Below are positions 1 to 8,403 of a stretch of DNA of 44,154 nt, piece by piece. The notes beneath the pieces are model-generated. The model saw nothing but the letters and a program-made list of their open reading frames with translations. It did no database searches and had not been told where the DNA came from. Numbering within the stretch: the first letter of the stretch is position 1; each line of letters begins with the position of its first letter. The translations under genes were made by a program, and so were the position numbers. The DNA comes from Candidatus Cloacimonetes bacterium 4572_55 (GTDB taxonomy: Bacteria > 4572-55), in NCBI GenBank assembly GCA_002084765.1, contig NBMB01000039.1, positions 1 through 44,154 of the forward strand, given 5' to 3'.

Positions 1-276
1 GACCACCAATTAAATAGTCAATACCAGTTTCTTAAGAGAGTACTTTAAGTATATGAAAATCTGAATAAATTGCAATAGATAAATCATAAATCATAACCTG
101 ATTACAGAGATTATTGAGTGGGTACGGAAAATGTATAGGAAGGGAGATGTATAAGAAGGAAAATTTATCTCTTGTCTTCCGCTAACGGATCATATAGTTT
201 CTTTGAATTTGAATAAAATGTGATATTTTCCTAATATTCTACTTTAATCGAAGATAAAATACGAGGAGTTTCCACT

Positions 277-2163
277 ATGTGCGGTATTTGCGGCAGTTAC
301 GCCAAAAAATCCCCGTCGGATGAAAAGGATCGTCTTCGGGTTGCACAGATAACGCGTGCGCTTCGGCATCGGGGTCCCGACGACGAGGGATTTTTCCATG
401 ATGACCGAATTTCTCTGGGGCATCGTCGCTTGAGCATTATCGATCTGTCTCAAGGCGGTCAGCCGATTTTTAATGAAGATGAGAGTTGCGTGATTGTCTT
501 TAACGGCGAAATCTATAATTATCAGGAATTGCGAAGCGATCTGGAAGCCAAAGGGCATCGGTTCCGAACACAGAGCGATACAGAAGTCATCCTTCATCAA
601 TATGAAGAATCCGGTCCATCCTGCGTGACGTTTCTGAATGGGATGTTTACATTTGCGATCTGGGATCGGCATAAAAAAAGAGTGCTACTGGCTCGGGATC
701 GCCTCGGGATCAAGCCTCTCTATTTTTATCAGGACAGCCGCCGGCTTCTTTTTTCCTCGGAACTGCGCCCGCTTCTGCGATATGGAGATATAGACGGGTC
801 TATTGATCCCTATAGTCTGTATTGCCTTTTGAATTTTCAGTATGTCCCTGCGCCGAAAACGATTATCAAATCCATACGAAAACTTCCTCCAGGATGCCTG
901 TTGATCGCGCAGGGAGGAGATATTCAAGAAAAGCGCTATTGGTCGATCTCGCAGATAGAACCCCGACAGGATTGGGATTATCATCAAGCAAAAGAGGAGT
1001 TGTCGGCTCTGTTGAGAGACTCGGTTCAGCGGCGTATGATCTCCGACGTTCCTCTCGGAGCCTTCCTGAGCGGGGGCGTGGATTCCTCGACTATTGTGAG
1101 CCTTATGAGTTCTTATGCAAACCGTCCGATCCACACTTTTTCAGTCGGATTTTCCAGTGAATCTTCCGGAGCCAATAGATATAACGAGACGGGTTTTGCC
1201 CGACTTGCCGCGGACCATTTCCGATCGGAACACAGGGATTTGATGATCTCTCCCACAGAATTCGCGGACGCGCTGCCTGCTGTATGGCGGCATCTCGATG
1301 GACCCGTGACCGACCCAGCTATTGTGCCGACTTACCTCGTGTCAAAATTGGCAAGGGAATTGGTGACCGTGGTCCTGACTGGAGAAGGGGCGGATGAGCT
1401 TTTCGGCGGATATTTGCGATATTCCTTAGACCGGTATCATGCTTTTTTCCGCCTGCCAGAGTTCATGCGGAGCCTAATCCATCCGATCTGGCGTCTGATT
1501 CCCAACTCCCAGAGATGGCAAAAAGGATTCCAAGCTGTGACAACCATGGATCCTTTATCTCGTTATCTGCGTTGGGTGTCGGTTTTTGACCAAAATTTTC
1601 TGGTACACGCGCTCACCCAAGCCGACGTGCTGGGATTTTTTCAGCAAACAGTCGCGTGTCTCGATCAAAATTTTATGGACAAAAAAAAGGGCTCGGATTT
1701 TTCTCTCAATCACACATTGGCTCTTGATCTCCAGACATGGCTCCCGGACGACCTCTTGGCAAAAGTGGACGCGATGTCCATGGCGGTTTCCTTAGAGGCA
1801 CGGGTCCCATTTTTGGATCATCGGCTGGTCGAGTTAGCAATGGCGATGCCGCATAACTGGAAGATATCAGGCAAGATACGCAAGCGGATATTAAAAGACG
1901 TCGCCGCGCCCCTATTGCCAAAAGCGATCCTTGATCGGAAAAAAATGGGATTTGATACGCCCTTGAGACAATGGTTTCGAGGACCCCTGCGTCCACTTTT
2001 GCAGGAAACGCTGTCCGATTCAGAGCTAAAAAAACATGGGTTTTTTAATACCCATTCGATCAATGGGATGATGCAAAGATTTTTCTCAGGTCGTCAGGAC
2101 TTCTCGCTTCAACTCTGGAGCCTTTTTTTGTTCCAAAATTGGTATCAAGACGCGATTGGCTGA
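277..2163 (+). CDS. asnB: Asparagine synthase (glutamine-hydrolysing)
   Basis: Cytoplasmic enzyme that moves the amide of glutamine onto aspartate with ATP. The protein has 628 residues, the usual length for the AsnB family. It begins MCGICG, so after Met removal Cys2 is the class-II amidotransferase nucleophile; RGPDDEG and FNGEIYNYQ are glutaminase-site motifs. The synthetase half carries the PPi loop SGGVDSS near residue 265 and a GEGADELFGGY motif. The ATG at 277 follows GAGGAG by a normal distance and is fixed by the Cys2 requirement. It stands alone; the next gene begins 245 bases on. Such AsnB paralogues can also serve surface-polysaccharide or peptide amidation, but nothing nearby supports that here. 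Confidence 0.95.
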   Translation: MCGICGSYAKKSPSDEKDRLRVAQITRALRHRGPDDEGFFHDDRISLGHRRLSIIDLSQGGQPIFNEDESCVIVFNGEIYNYQELRSDLEAKGHRFRTQSDTEVILHQYEESGPSCVTFLNGMFTFAIWDRHKKRVLLARDRLGIKPLYFYQDSRRLLFSSELRPLLRYGDIDGSIDPYSLYCLLNFQYVPAPKTIIKSIRKLPPGCLLIAQGGDIQEKRYWSISQIEPRQDWDYHQAKEELSALLRDSVQRRMISDVPLGAFLSGGVDSSTIVSLMSSYANRPIHTFSVGFSSESSGANRYNETGFARLAADHFRSEHRDLMISPTEFADALPAVWRHLDGPVTDPAIVPTYLVSKLARELVTVVLTGEGADELFGGYLRYSLDRYHAFFRLPEFMRSLIHPIWRLIPNSQRWQKGFQAVTTMDPLSRYLRWVSVFDQNFLVHALTQADVLGFFQQTVACLDQNFMDKKKGSDFSLNHTLALDLQTWLPDDLLAKVDAMSMAVSLEARVPFLDHRLVELAMAMPHNWKISGKIRKRILKDVAAPLLPKAILDRKKMGFDTPLRQWFRGPLRPLLQETLSDSELKKHGFFNTHSINGMMQRFFSGRQDFSLQLWSLFLFQNWYQDAIG

Positions 2164-2288
2164 CTTTTTTGAAATTTGGGCATGAAATTTGAGAAGAGTT
2201 TTGAGAGCAAGATTGCAACGTAGAACGCGGTTTTGCCGTAAGCCAGTCGAGCATGGCGTCATAAAAAGCGATACGCGTTTGTTTTATC

Positions 2289-2391
2289 TTTATCCTGAAT
2301 AAAATCCGGCAAAAAATATAACTATTTAATTATCAGCTCTTAATCCGCGTAATCCGCGTAATCTGCGGATTGAATTCCGTAATTCTCTAAT
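2289..2391 (-). repeat. Intergenic repeat, copy D (divergent, inverted)
   Basis: Read on the minus strand this matches the core of the copies at 8182, 32828 and 38433: a CCGCAGATTACGC-type block, then GATAATTAAA, then a TTTTTTGCC block, ending in CAGGATAAA. It is the most diverged copy and lies in the spacer between asnB and the carboxypeptidase gene. Confidence 0.6.
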
Positions 2392-2407
2392 AATAAGGAG
2401 ATGTTTC

Positions 2408-4711
2408 ATGGGTGACTTGTTACTGCGAATTAAATCATTGACCCTGGCAATTGTGCTTTTAATGGCGACCCTGTCTGTCTCGGTCGCGGGTACGCCGCTT
2501 GTTTTCAGTTTGCTGGAAGTGGATACGCCAGATCAGGCGGCTGTCGATTTTCTGAGACTCGGAGGCTATGATCTGATCGGTCACGGAAAGACGGCGAAGA
2601 CTCAGATCGTCGCGTCGGAACAGGATATCGAACGACTGAACGCTCAAGGCGTTTCTTATCGCGTGGTTCATGCGGACTTGACCGCGCATTATCAAACCCG
2701 CCTGCATCAACCCGCGTCTCGTTCCTTAACGATCGGCGAGGGCAGTATGGGCGGTTATTTTCTTCATGACGAAATCGTTGCTTTTGTGGACTCGCTTCGC
2801 TCCGAATACCCGGATTTGATCTCTCAGAATGTGGTTCTGGGACAGACGCATGACGGATTCGACCTGACAGCGTTTAAGGTGTCGGACAACCCGAATATAG
2901 AAGAGGACGAGGCGGAAGTGCTCTTTATCGGCATGCACCACGCCCGGGAGCCGATGTCTATTGTGGCTGTTCTCTATTTCACCCAATGGCTTGTGGGGAA
3001 TTATGAGACGGATCCCATGGCGCGCTATATTGTGGACGAGCGTCAGATCTGGGTGATTCCGATTCTGAATATTGACGGGTACCGATATAATTCAGAAAAT
3101 TCGCCCCAGGGCGGAGGGATGTGGCGCAAAAATAAACGTGATAACAATGGCGACGGAGTATTCAATCCCTCAGTAGACGGCGTGGATTTAAATCGGAATT
3201 ACAGCGTGGGCTGGGCGTTTAACGATATCGGGTCCAGCCCGACCCCGGGCAGTCAGGTCTATCGCGGTCCCTTTGCTTTTTCGGAACCTGAGACGCAAGG
3301 CGTGCGCCAACTCTGTAATGCGCATGAGATTCGAGTTGCGTTGAACTTCCACACATTTGGCGACATGCTTTTCTTTCCGCAATATTACAACTCCATGCAG
3401 ACGCCGGATCATCAGACTTTTATGGAATATTCACTCGATATGATCCGGGACAGCCAGTACTACTATACCATTGGCGGGATCAACGGCTGCTCGGACGACT
3501 GGATGTATGCCGAGCAAACCGAAAAGCCAAAAATTCTGGCATATACGCCGGAAATTGGCGACGATACAGACGGGTTCTGGGCTCCGACGGACCGCATCTT
3601 GACGTTGGCTCAAGAGAATCTGTATACCCAACAGTATGCGGCTTTGGTTTCCGGCGTTTATCTGAAGATCACAGGGAGCGATTATGACGATACCGCAGGC
3701 GGCGACGGGGATTTCTCAGCGGAAGCTGGCGAGACTGTAGAGCTGAGTTTTTCGATCCGTAATAAGGGCTATCTCGCCGCGGCGGAAAATGTGACAGCGA
3801 CGTTGATCAGCGACGATCCCATGGTTACGGTTCTGAGCGGGGTCTGGACGATGGACCAAATCGATCCTTTGACCGACGCCCAGGCACTGTTCAGCGTGGA
3901 AATTTCTGAAGACGCTCCTTCCGGCTATGTCGCGACGGTTCGGGTTGCCTTCACCGACGCCAACGGCTACGATTTGGACCATAGCTATGAGATTCCGCTC
4001 GGTTCTCCCATCATTCTTTTTTTGGACGACGCGGAGAACGGCGTCGAGAACTGGGATACCGGAACCTTGTGGGGACAAACATTGCAGGATCGTGTCAGCG
4101 GTCAATATTCGTTTACCGACTCGCCCTATTCCGCCTATCCATCGAATTGGGAGGATGCCCTGACTCTTGCCAACCCCATCGACTTAGGCGATATGAACAA
4201 CGCGGCTCTGATCTTCAATACCAAATGGAATATGCAGGACGATTGGGACATTGCGCAGCTTCAGGTCTCCACAGATACTGGCGGAAGTTGGCATCCGGTC
4301 GGGTCCACGCATACGACTGGCGGAACAGGCACTGCGCTGCAACCTTATGGAGAGCCAGTATATAACGGGTTTCGGCCTTTTGTGTGGCTGGAAGAATTGG
4401 CGTTTCTGTCCGATTTTGTAGGCGAGGAAATCCTTTTCCGCTACTATCTCGCTTCCGACGACGAGACCGAATCCGACGGCTGGTATGTGGACGATATTTT
4501 GTTGTTGGGATTTTCAGACCAACCCCTCCAGCCCCGTATTCTCTCCTCCACTCGGCTGATGGATACCGACTTTTTGGGTCCCTATCCAGTGACAGTCATG
4601 GCTACCGACGCTCAAGGAATCGCCGAAGCTCGGATCCATTACTTTCGACGGATACCTCCCGATGGTCGAGTATATCACGGTCGTGAATTATTACGTCGAA
4701 GTGACGGATGA
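2408..4711 (+). CDS. Secreted M14 zinc carboxypeptidase, N-terminal part (frameshifted)
   Basis: The ATG at 2408 follows AAGGAG by 8 bases and opens a signal peptide of about 28 residues. The M14 catalytic domain (about residues 110-420) shows the zinc motif HARE (His178, Glu181), a DLNRNY motif, the third zinc ligand His315 (NFHTFGD) and the catalytic Glu382 in TPEIGDD. These are all the key residues, so the peptidase domain should be active on secreted peptides. Beta-sandwich modules follow, including an immune-inhibitor-A-like segment with NGVENWDTG and DGWYVDDI. The frame then breaks: after ARIHYF the residues turn non-homologous and a stop follows. The natural continuation is in the next frame from about 4650 (see 4662-6095). 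Removing one T from the TTT at about 4641-4643 joins the frames. The break is either a real mutation or a sequence error. Confidence 0.85.
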   Translation: MGDLLLRIKSLTLAIVLLMATLSVSVAGTPLVFSLLEVDTPDQAAVDFLRLGGYDLIGHGKTAKTQIVASEQDIERLNAQGVSYRVVHADLTAHYQTRLHQPASRSLTIGEGSMGGYFLHDEIVAFVDSLRSEYPDLISQNVVLGQTHDGFDLTAFKVSDNPNIEEDEAEVLFIGMHHAREPMSIVAVLYFTQWLVGNYETDPMARYIVDERQIWVIPILNIDGYRYNSENSPQGGGMWRKNKRDNNGDGVFNPSVDGVDLNRNYSVGWAFNDIGSSPTPGSQVYRGPFAFSEPETQGVRQLCNAHEIRVALNFHTFGDMLFFPQYYNSMQTPDHQTFMEYSLDMIRDSQYYYTIGGINGCSDDWMYAEQTEKPKILAYTPEIGDDTDGFWAPTDRILTLAQENLYTQQYAALVSGVYLKITGSDYDDTAGGDGDFSAEAGETVELSFSIRNKGYLAAAENVTATLISDDPMVTVLSGVWTMDQIDPLTDAQALFSVEISEDAPSGYVATVRVAFTDANGYDLDHSYEIPLGSPIILFLDDAENGVENWDTGTLWGQTLQDRVSGQYSFTDSPYSAYPSNWEDALTLANPIDLGDMNNAALIFNTKWNMQDDWDIAQLQVSTDTGGSWHPVGSTHTTGGTGTALQPYGEPVYNGFRPFVWLEELAFLSDFVGEEILFRYYLASDDETESDGWYVDDILLLGFSDQPLQPRILSSTRLMDTDFLGPYPVTVMATDAQGIAEARIHYFRRIPPDGRVYHGRELLRRSDG

Positions 4712-6095
4712 AGAAGGACATACGGTTTCCGATCCTCCGGGCGCGCCGGATGAGACCTATCAATTTCTTGTGACAAACGAGGTTCAGGATATTTTCGTGG
4801 CGGTTAATGAGATCAATCTGACCGCTGTCCAGGGCGAGACTGCATCGGAGTTTTTCCTGGTTCAAAATACAGGGAATCTGCCTCTTATTTTGCGTTGTAC
4901 AGACGAGCCGATTGATCAGGTTCGCGGAGGTCCTGGGCATCCCATATCGACTCCTGAGTTCTCGCCGGAAATGTTTCCAATATCCGAGGATATCAACATA
5001 CCGGAAATGCTGCGCCAAACGCGAGAAATTTTGAGCCGCGCCGATATTTCCGACGCTCAGATGATTTTGGCTGACGACGATCCGCCTGAGATTCAGGATA
5101 TGCAGTTAATCATTTCCGATGAAGGGGGCGATGTGCCGTCCGGAACGCCTGACATCATCGGCTTATATGCTGAGTTAGCCGCCAATCGCGTCACATTTAC
5201 CTTTGTTTTTGAGGAACCGGTCAACCCGATAGCGGCTCTCGGCATCGTCTCCCTGGATACAGACCAAAACAATGAGACCGGCTCATATCCACCAGGTTTG
5301 GGCGGGTCGTATCTGCCTCACGACATTGGTTCTGAGTATGAGTTGCTCTGGGATGTTTCCAACGTCAACGGCTTTGGCTCCTCGGTTTTGATTTTGGATA
5401 ATTTGGGACAAAGTCTGCTCGGCGTTGCGCAAATTACCATGCAAGATAACCAAATGAGCGCGTCTATTCCGCTGAGTTCGATCGGGAACGACGACGGTCA
5501 AATGGATGTGACCGCTTTATTTTTACCGGGGCAAAACGCCCAATCAATCGATTTCGCGCCCACGTTTGGGCATGGAACTTTTGGTCAGGGAGCGGATGTG
5601 GCATGGCTCGTAGAGGTTCCGCTCACAGCCACGGTGCAGCCGAACGATTGGTTTGCGATCGAGGTGAGAGCTATCACAAACCTGTTGGAAAGCGGGATCC
5701 ACAGTGCCAATATCCTGATCCAATCCAACGACCCAGACGAGCCTGTGGTGCAAATTCCCTTTTCCTTGACTGTGAATCCGAACGCGATCCACGACCCGAA
5801 TACGCAGGAATTGCCCGACCAATTTGGTATGGCGCAGAACAATCCCAACCCGTTTCAACGACAGACTGAAATCCGTTTTCAACTGCCGAAGCAGAGTCAC
5901 GTCACAATCGGCATCTATAATATAGCGGGTCAACGGGTAAAGCGGCTGGTCAACGATAGGTTGGAAAGTGGGAATCATCTGATTATGTGGGACGGCGTTT
6001 CTGATCGAGGCGACCTGGCGCAGAGCGGCGTTTATTTTTATCGTATAGAAGCGGATAACTTCCGTCAAACAAAGAGAATGGCACTAATTCGATAA
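4662..6095 (+). CDS. M14 carboxypeptidase, C-terminal part with sorting-like tail (after frameshift)
   Basis: This reading frame continues the carboxypeptidase gene rather than being an independent gene: it has no ribosome-binding site of its own, and its first residues (VVNYYVEVTDEEGH) are the second half of the Ig-like module whose first half ends the preceding frame. It contains beta-rich modules and ends with a FlgD-like / type IX-sorting-like tail (NNPNPF, then VTIGIYNIAGQRV, then SGVYFYRIE, ending RMALIR) over about the last 90 residues. If the frames are joined the product is roughly 1,220 residues. The Ig-like module at the joint seems short, so a small deletion may accompany the base change. 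Confidence 0.75.
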   Translation: MVEYITVVNYYVEVTDEEGHTVSDPPGAPDETYQFLVTNEVQDIFVAVNEINLTAVQGETASEFFLVQNTGNLPLILRCTDEPIDQVRGGPGHPISTPEFSPEMFPISEDINIPEMLRQTREILSRADISDAQMILADDDPPEIQDMQLIISDEGGDVPSGTPDIIGLYAELAANRVTFTFVFEEPVNPIAALGIVSLDTDQNNETGSYPPGLGGSYLPHDIGSEYELLWDVSNVNGFGSSVLILDNLGQSLLGVAQITMQDNQMSASIPLSSIGNDDGQMDVTALFLPGQNAQSIDFAPTFGHGTFGQGADVAWLVEVPLTATVQPNDWFAIEVRAITNLLESGIHSANILIQSNDPDEPVVQIPFSLTVNPNAIHDPNTQELPDQFGMAQNNPNPFQRQTEIRFQLPKQSHVTIGIYNIAGQRVKRLVNDRLESGNHLIMWDGVSDRGDLAQSGVYFYRIEADNFRQTKRMALIR

Positions 6096-6102
6096 CTCTG
6101 GC

Positions 6103-6146
6103 AAATCAGATGCGGCGCGCAATGTGGCGCATCTGATTTTTTTTTT
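6103..6146 (+). terminator. Rho-independent terminator after the carboxypeptidase gene
   Basis: A 12-bp arm AAATCAGATGCG (6103-6114) pairs perfectly with CGCATCTGATTT (6128-6139), and a run of T continues to 6146. It lies 8 bases after the stop codon of the plus-strand gene and before the convergent gene. Confidence 0.85.
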
Positions 6147-6242
6147 GAAAAAAAAGCTATTGATCCAGGTCTGGGAATCATTACACATTTGTTCTGTCAA
6201 ATTAAGATATCGCGCAACCAGTGTCGCGCGGTCGATTATTTT

Positions 6243-6809
6243 TCAACTGAGTGCCGCCATGACCAGTGCTGAGGAAATTGGAATCGTGACGTTGTCGTTG
6301 ATCCGCAGAGGAAGCACCTCGACAAGAGTGGCGACGATCGCCCCGATCAACCCAACTCGCCAATCTGTTAAAAAGAGGCTCACGATGAAACAGACGAAAA
6401 AACAGGCGAGCGATCCTTCCAACGTCTTATCAAATACCGCAATCCGCCCCCATTTTTTTCCGATAAGCGCGGCGGACAAGTCTCCCCATGCCAAAAATAG
6501 AAGTGAAGATATCACAATCAGACGATCTGGGACAAGGATCACGGTCAGCAGAGAGCCGATCAAAAAATAGGTGGCACCGGTCAATTGATAAAACTCGAAC
6601 GGTCTCAGCCAACGACCGAATAAATGCTCGAAGACGCGTCGCAATCGTGGGACATAGAATCTGCCGAGATCCACGGTCAAGCTGATAGTAAGAGCCATGG
6701 CGACGTATCGCGTCATCTCAGAGCGAGTCAAAATAAAATATGCCGCTGGGATGACTGAGGATAGAAAATGAAATGCTTTTCGTCCCAATTCTTGTTTAAA
6801 ATCGTTCAT
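6243..6809 (-). CDS. SEC59/phytol-kinase-like integral membrane kinase
   Basis: A 188-residue protein made almost wholly of hydrophobic segments (about six). The motif DKTLEGSLA near residue 128, preceded by GDLSAALIGKKWG, is the signature of the dolichol-kinase / phytol-kinase / CTP-dependent diacylglycerol-kinase superfamily, related to phosphatidate cytidylyltransferases. It probably phosphorylates a lipid alcohol in the inner membrane using CTP; the substrate cannot be told from sequence. It begins 85 bases after the stop of the PorV-like gene on the same strand, so the two may be co-transcribed. No strong ribosome-binding site is visible before the ATG. Confidence 0.75.
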   Translation of the reverse strand: MNDFKQELGRKAFHFLSSVIPAAYFILTRSEMTRYVAMALTISLTVDLGRFYVPRLRRVFEHLFGRWLRPFEFYQLTGATYFLIGSLLTVILVPDRLIVISSLLFLAWGDLSAALIGKKWGRIAVFDKTLEGSLACFFVCFIVSLFLTDWRVGLIGAIVATLVEVLPLRINDNVTIPISSALVMAALS

Positions 6810-6894
6810 AGTCGCACCAAAACAAAAATCCCCCGGTCTTGCGCCTTAAATTTATGAAGGAAAACCAGGGATTTGGTAGCGTTTCAAACTGGGA

Positions 6895-7926
6895 TCAAAA
6901 TCGGATCGATCCAGAGACCCGATGCGTATCGCCCAAATCATTGTGTCCGATAAACGCGTAATCAAAGCGGAGTTTGTCGATGATAAAACCCGCGCCCGCG
7001 CTCAAGTCGCCCGCGCTTGGTCCGAATCGCAGGGAGAGCGCGTTTCGATAAAAGTATTCGAATCCGAAATGGGTGTCGAAACTGACAGTGCCCGCCGTGT
7101 ATTGGCTGCCTGCTTTGTCTCTGCCCTCGAAGCGGGTATCGACATCAAAGGTCGCGGATATTCTTCCGGAAAAAAAGCCAATATTTTTTATCCACGCCAC
7201 CCCAGTTTTGATCGTTGGAGATATGGATTCTCGCTCGCCGCCCTTGTTCCACAACAGCAGGGTGGTCGTCGCATCTTGAATATTGGCACCAATGGTGAGA
7301 TGATCTGTTGCTTGATATTGCATGCCGAGATCAAAGCCAAAGCCGTTTGCATTATATTCGCCGATCGACTTCCGAACCAGCTTGAGACTGCCGCCAACCG
7401 ATAACTGGTCGTCCATCCGGTGACCGTAGGAGAAAAAAAGAGCGGTCTCCGAGTCGCTTTCCCAGATGATTTTGTCCTCGTCATAAATTACATATTCTCC
7501 GGGCGCGTCCAATTCACCGTTACGAGTTGATTCGTTCGGCTCGATCAAATCCAGCTCTTCGGTGAAGGGAATATCGTCCACGCCCAGACGGATCAGAGTC
7601 ACGGCGATTGCGCTTTTCCCACTTTTATCAAAGGGTCGGGAAAAGCCGATATAGTCATAATTTACCAAATCTCCGAATCGTTCCGAGTGCATTAATGCCA
7701 GCTCTTGCGATTGAAACGCGCCCAGTCCAGCAGGATTCCAATAAGCAAGGGTCGCGTCATGTTTCATTGCGACATAAGCTCCGCCCATACCCAACGCCCG
7801 CCCCCCAACGCCAAGGCTTAAAAATTCACCTGCGTATTTGGTGGCAAAACTGGCATTTGGCGCGGATACGATAAAAGTTATAAAAAAAGATACCATGATT
7901 GAAAAAAACAAAATTTTTTGTTTCAT
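6895..7926 (-). CDS. PorV/PorQ-family outer-membrane beta-barrel protein
   Basis: A 343-residue protein with a signal peptide ending near ASFA. Just after it come GVGGRALGMGGAYVA and AYWNPAGLG, the hallmark N-terminus of the PorV/PorQ (UPF0164) family of FadL-like barrels. The rest alternates in short amphipathic strands and ends in an aromatic residue (GSIRF), as expected for a protein inserted by the BAM machine. In Bacteroidetes PorV works with type IX secretion as a shuttle for tailed cargo, which fits the four tailed proteins in this window, though a role here is inference. AAGGAG lies 10 bases before the ATG. It is the first gene of a possible two-gene unit with the membrane kinase. Confidence 0.85.
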   Translation of the reverse strand: MKQKILFFSIMVSFFITFIVSAPNASFATKYAGEFLSLGVGGRALGMGGAYVAMKHDATLAYWNPAGLGAFQSQELALMHSERFGDLVNYDYIGFSRPFDKSGKSAIAVTLIRLGVDDIPFTEELDLIEPNESTRNGELDAPGEYVIYDEDKIIWESDSETALFFSYGHRMDDQLSVGGSLKLVRKSIGEYNANGFGFDLGMQYQATDHLTIGANIQDATTTLLLWNKGGERESISPTIKTGVAWIKNIGFFSGRISATFDVDTRFEGRDKAGSQYTAGTVSFDTHFGFEYFYRNALSLRFGPSAGDLSAGAGFIIDKLRFDYAFIGHNDLGDTHRVSGSIRF

Positions 7927-8181
7927 TAGTAAAAAACTCCTTTTCCATTAAATTATACGCATTTAATAAGCTAAAATTATGAAACTAAGAAGGAAGTAAT
8001 CGATAAGAATGGCGCGCTGCCTGCGCCGCAAAGGCTTGTCGATAAAGAGGGCTAAAAGGGAGGAAAACGGGAGACTCGTCTCTTTTTACTCTTCAGAAGT
8101 GGCTAATATATAAAAAAAATGCGCTGTTGTCAAGATTTTTTTCGGCTCAAAAAATTTCGTGTTTTCTGCTTGCTTTATCCT

Positions 8182-8317
8182 TTAGCCTGCATTATTCGTC
8201 ATCACGGAAATTGATCCGCAGATTACGCAGATTATCGCAGATTAAGAATTGATAATTAAAGAATTATATCTTTTTTGCCAAATTTTCTTCAGGAAAACTG
8301 AGCTTTTGCGCGCATTT
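8182..8317 (+). repeat. Intergenic repeat, copy A (left end intact, right end missing)
   Basis: Begins with TTAGCCTGCATTATTC, the exact reverse complement of the right end of copy C (38581-38596). It continues through the CGCAGATT-rich core, the AATTAAAGAATTATATC block, and the GAGCTTTTGCGCGCATTT block shared with copy B. After 8317 the similarity to copy B stops, so the right terminal repeat is lost. Confidence 0.75.
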
Positions 8318-8341
8318 TGGAAATTCCTGTAGGTTATAAAC

Positions 8342-8377
8342 AAAAAAAAATCCCGAACGCGCACGCGTCCGGGATTT
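8342..8377 (-). terminator. Rho-independent terminator of the C39-like gene
   Basis: Read on the minus strand, AAATCCCG pairs with CGGGATTT (arms 8370-8377 and 8348-8355), with a GC-rich loop, and a run of T follows (A run at 8342-8350 on the plus strand). It lies about 30 bases after the stop codon of the minus-strand gene. Confidence 0.85.
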
Positions 8378-8403
8378 CATTTCATCAGAGGCACAATTAT
8401 TTC

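Larger units (their letters stand above)
7927..8403. other. Intergenic region between the PorV-like and C39-like genes
   Basis: About 480 bases without a supportable gene. It holds the leader of the PorV-like gene, repeat copy A (8182-8317) and the terminator of the C39-like gene (8342-8377). A small GAGAC/GTCTC hairpin followed by five T lies near 8080-8097, with a loop too tight to be convincing. Confidence 0.6.

Noticed and set aside
5544-6068. 174-codon minus-strand frame
   Set aside because: It is antisense to the tail region of the carboxypeptidase gene, whose sorting-like motif is clear on the plus strand.
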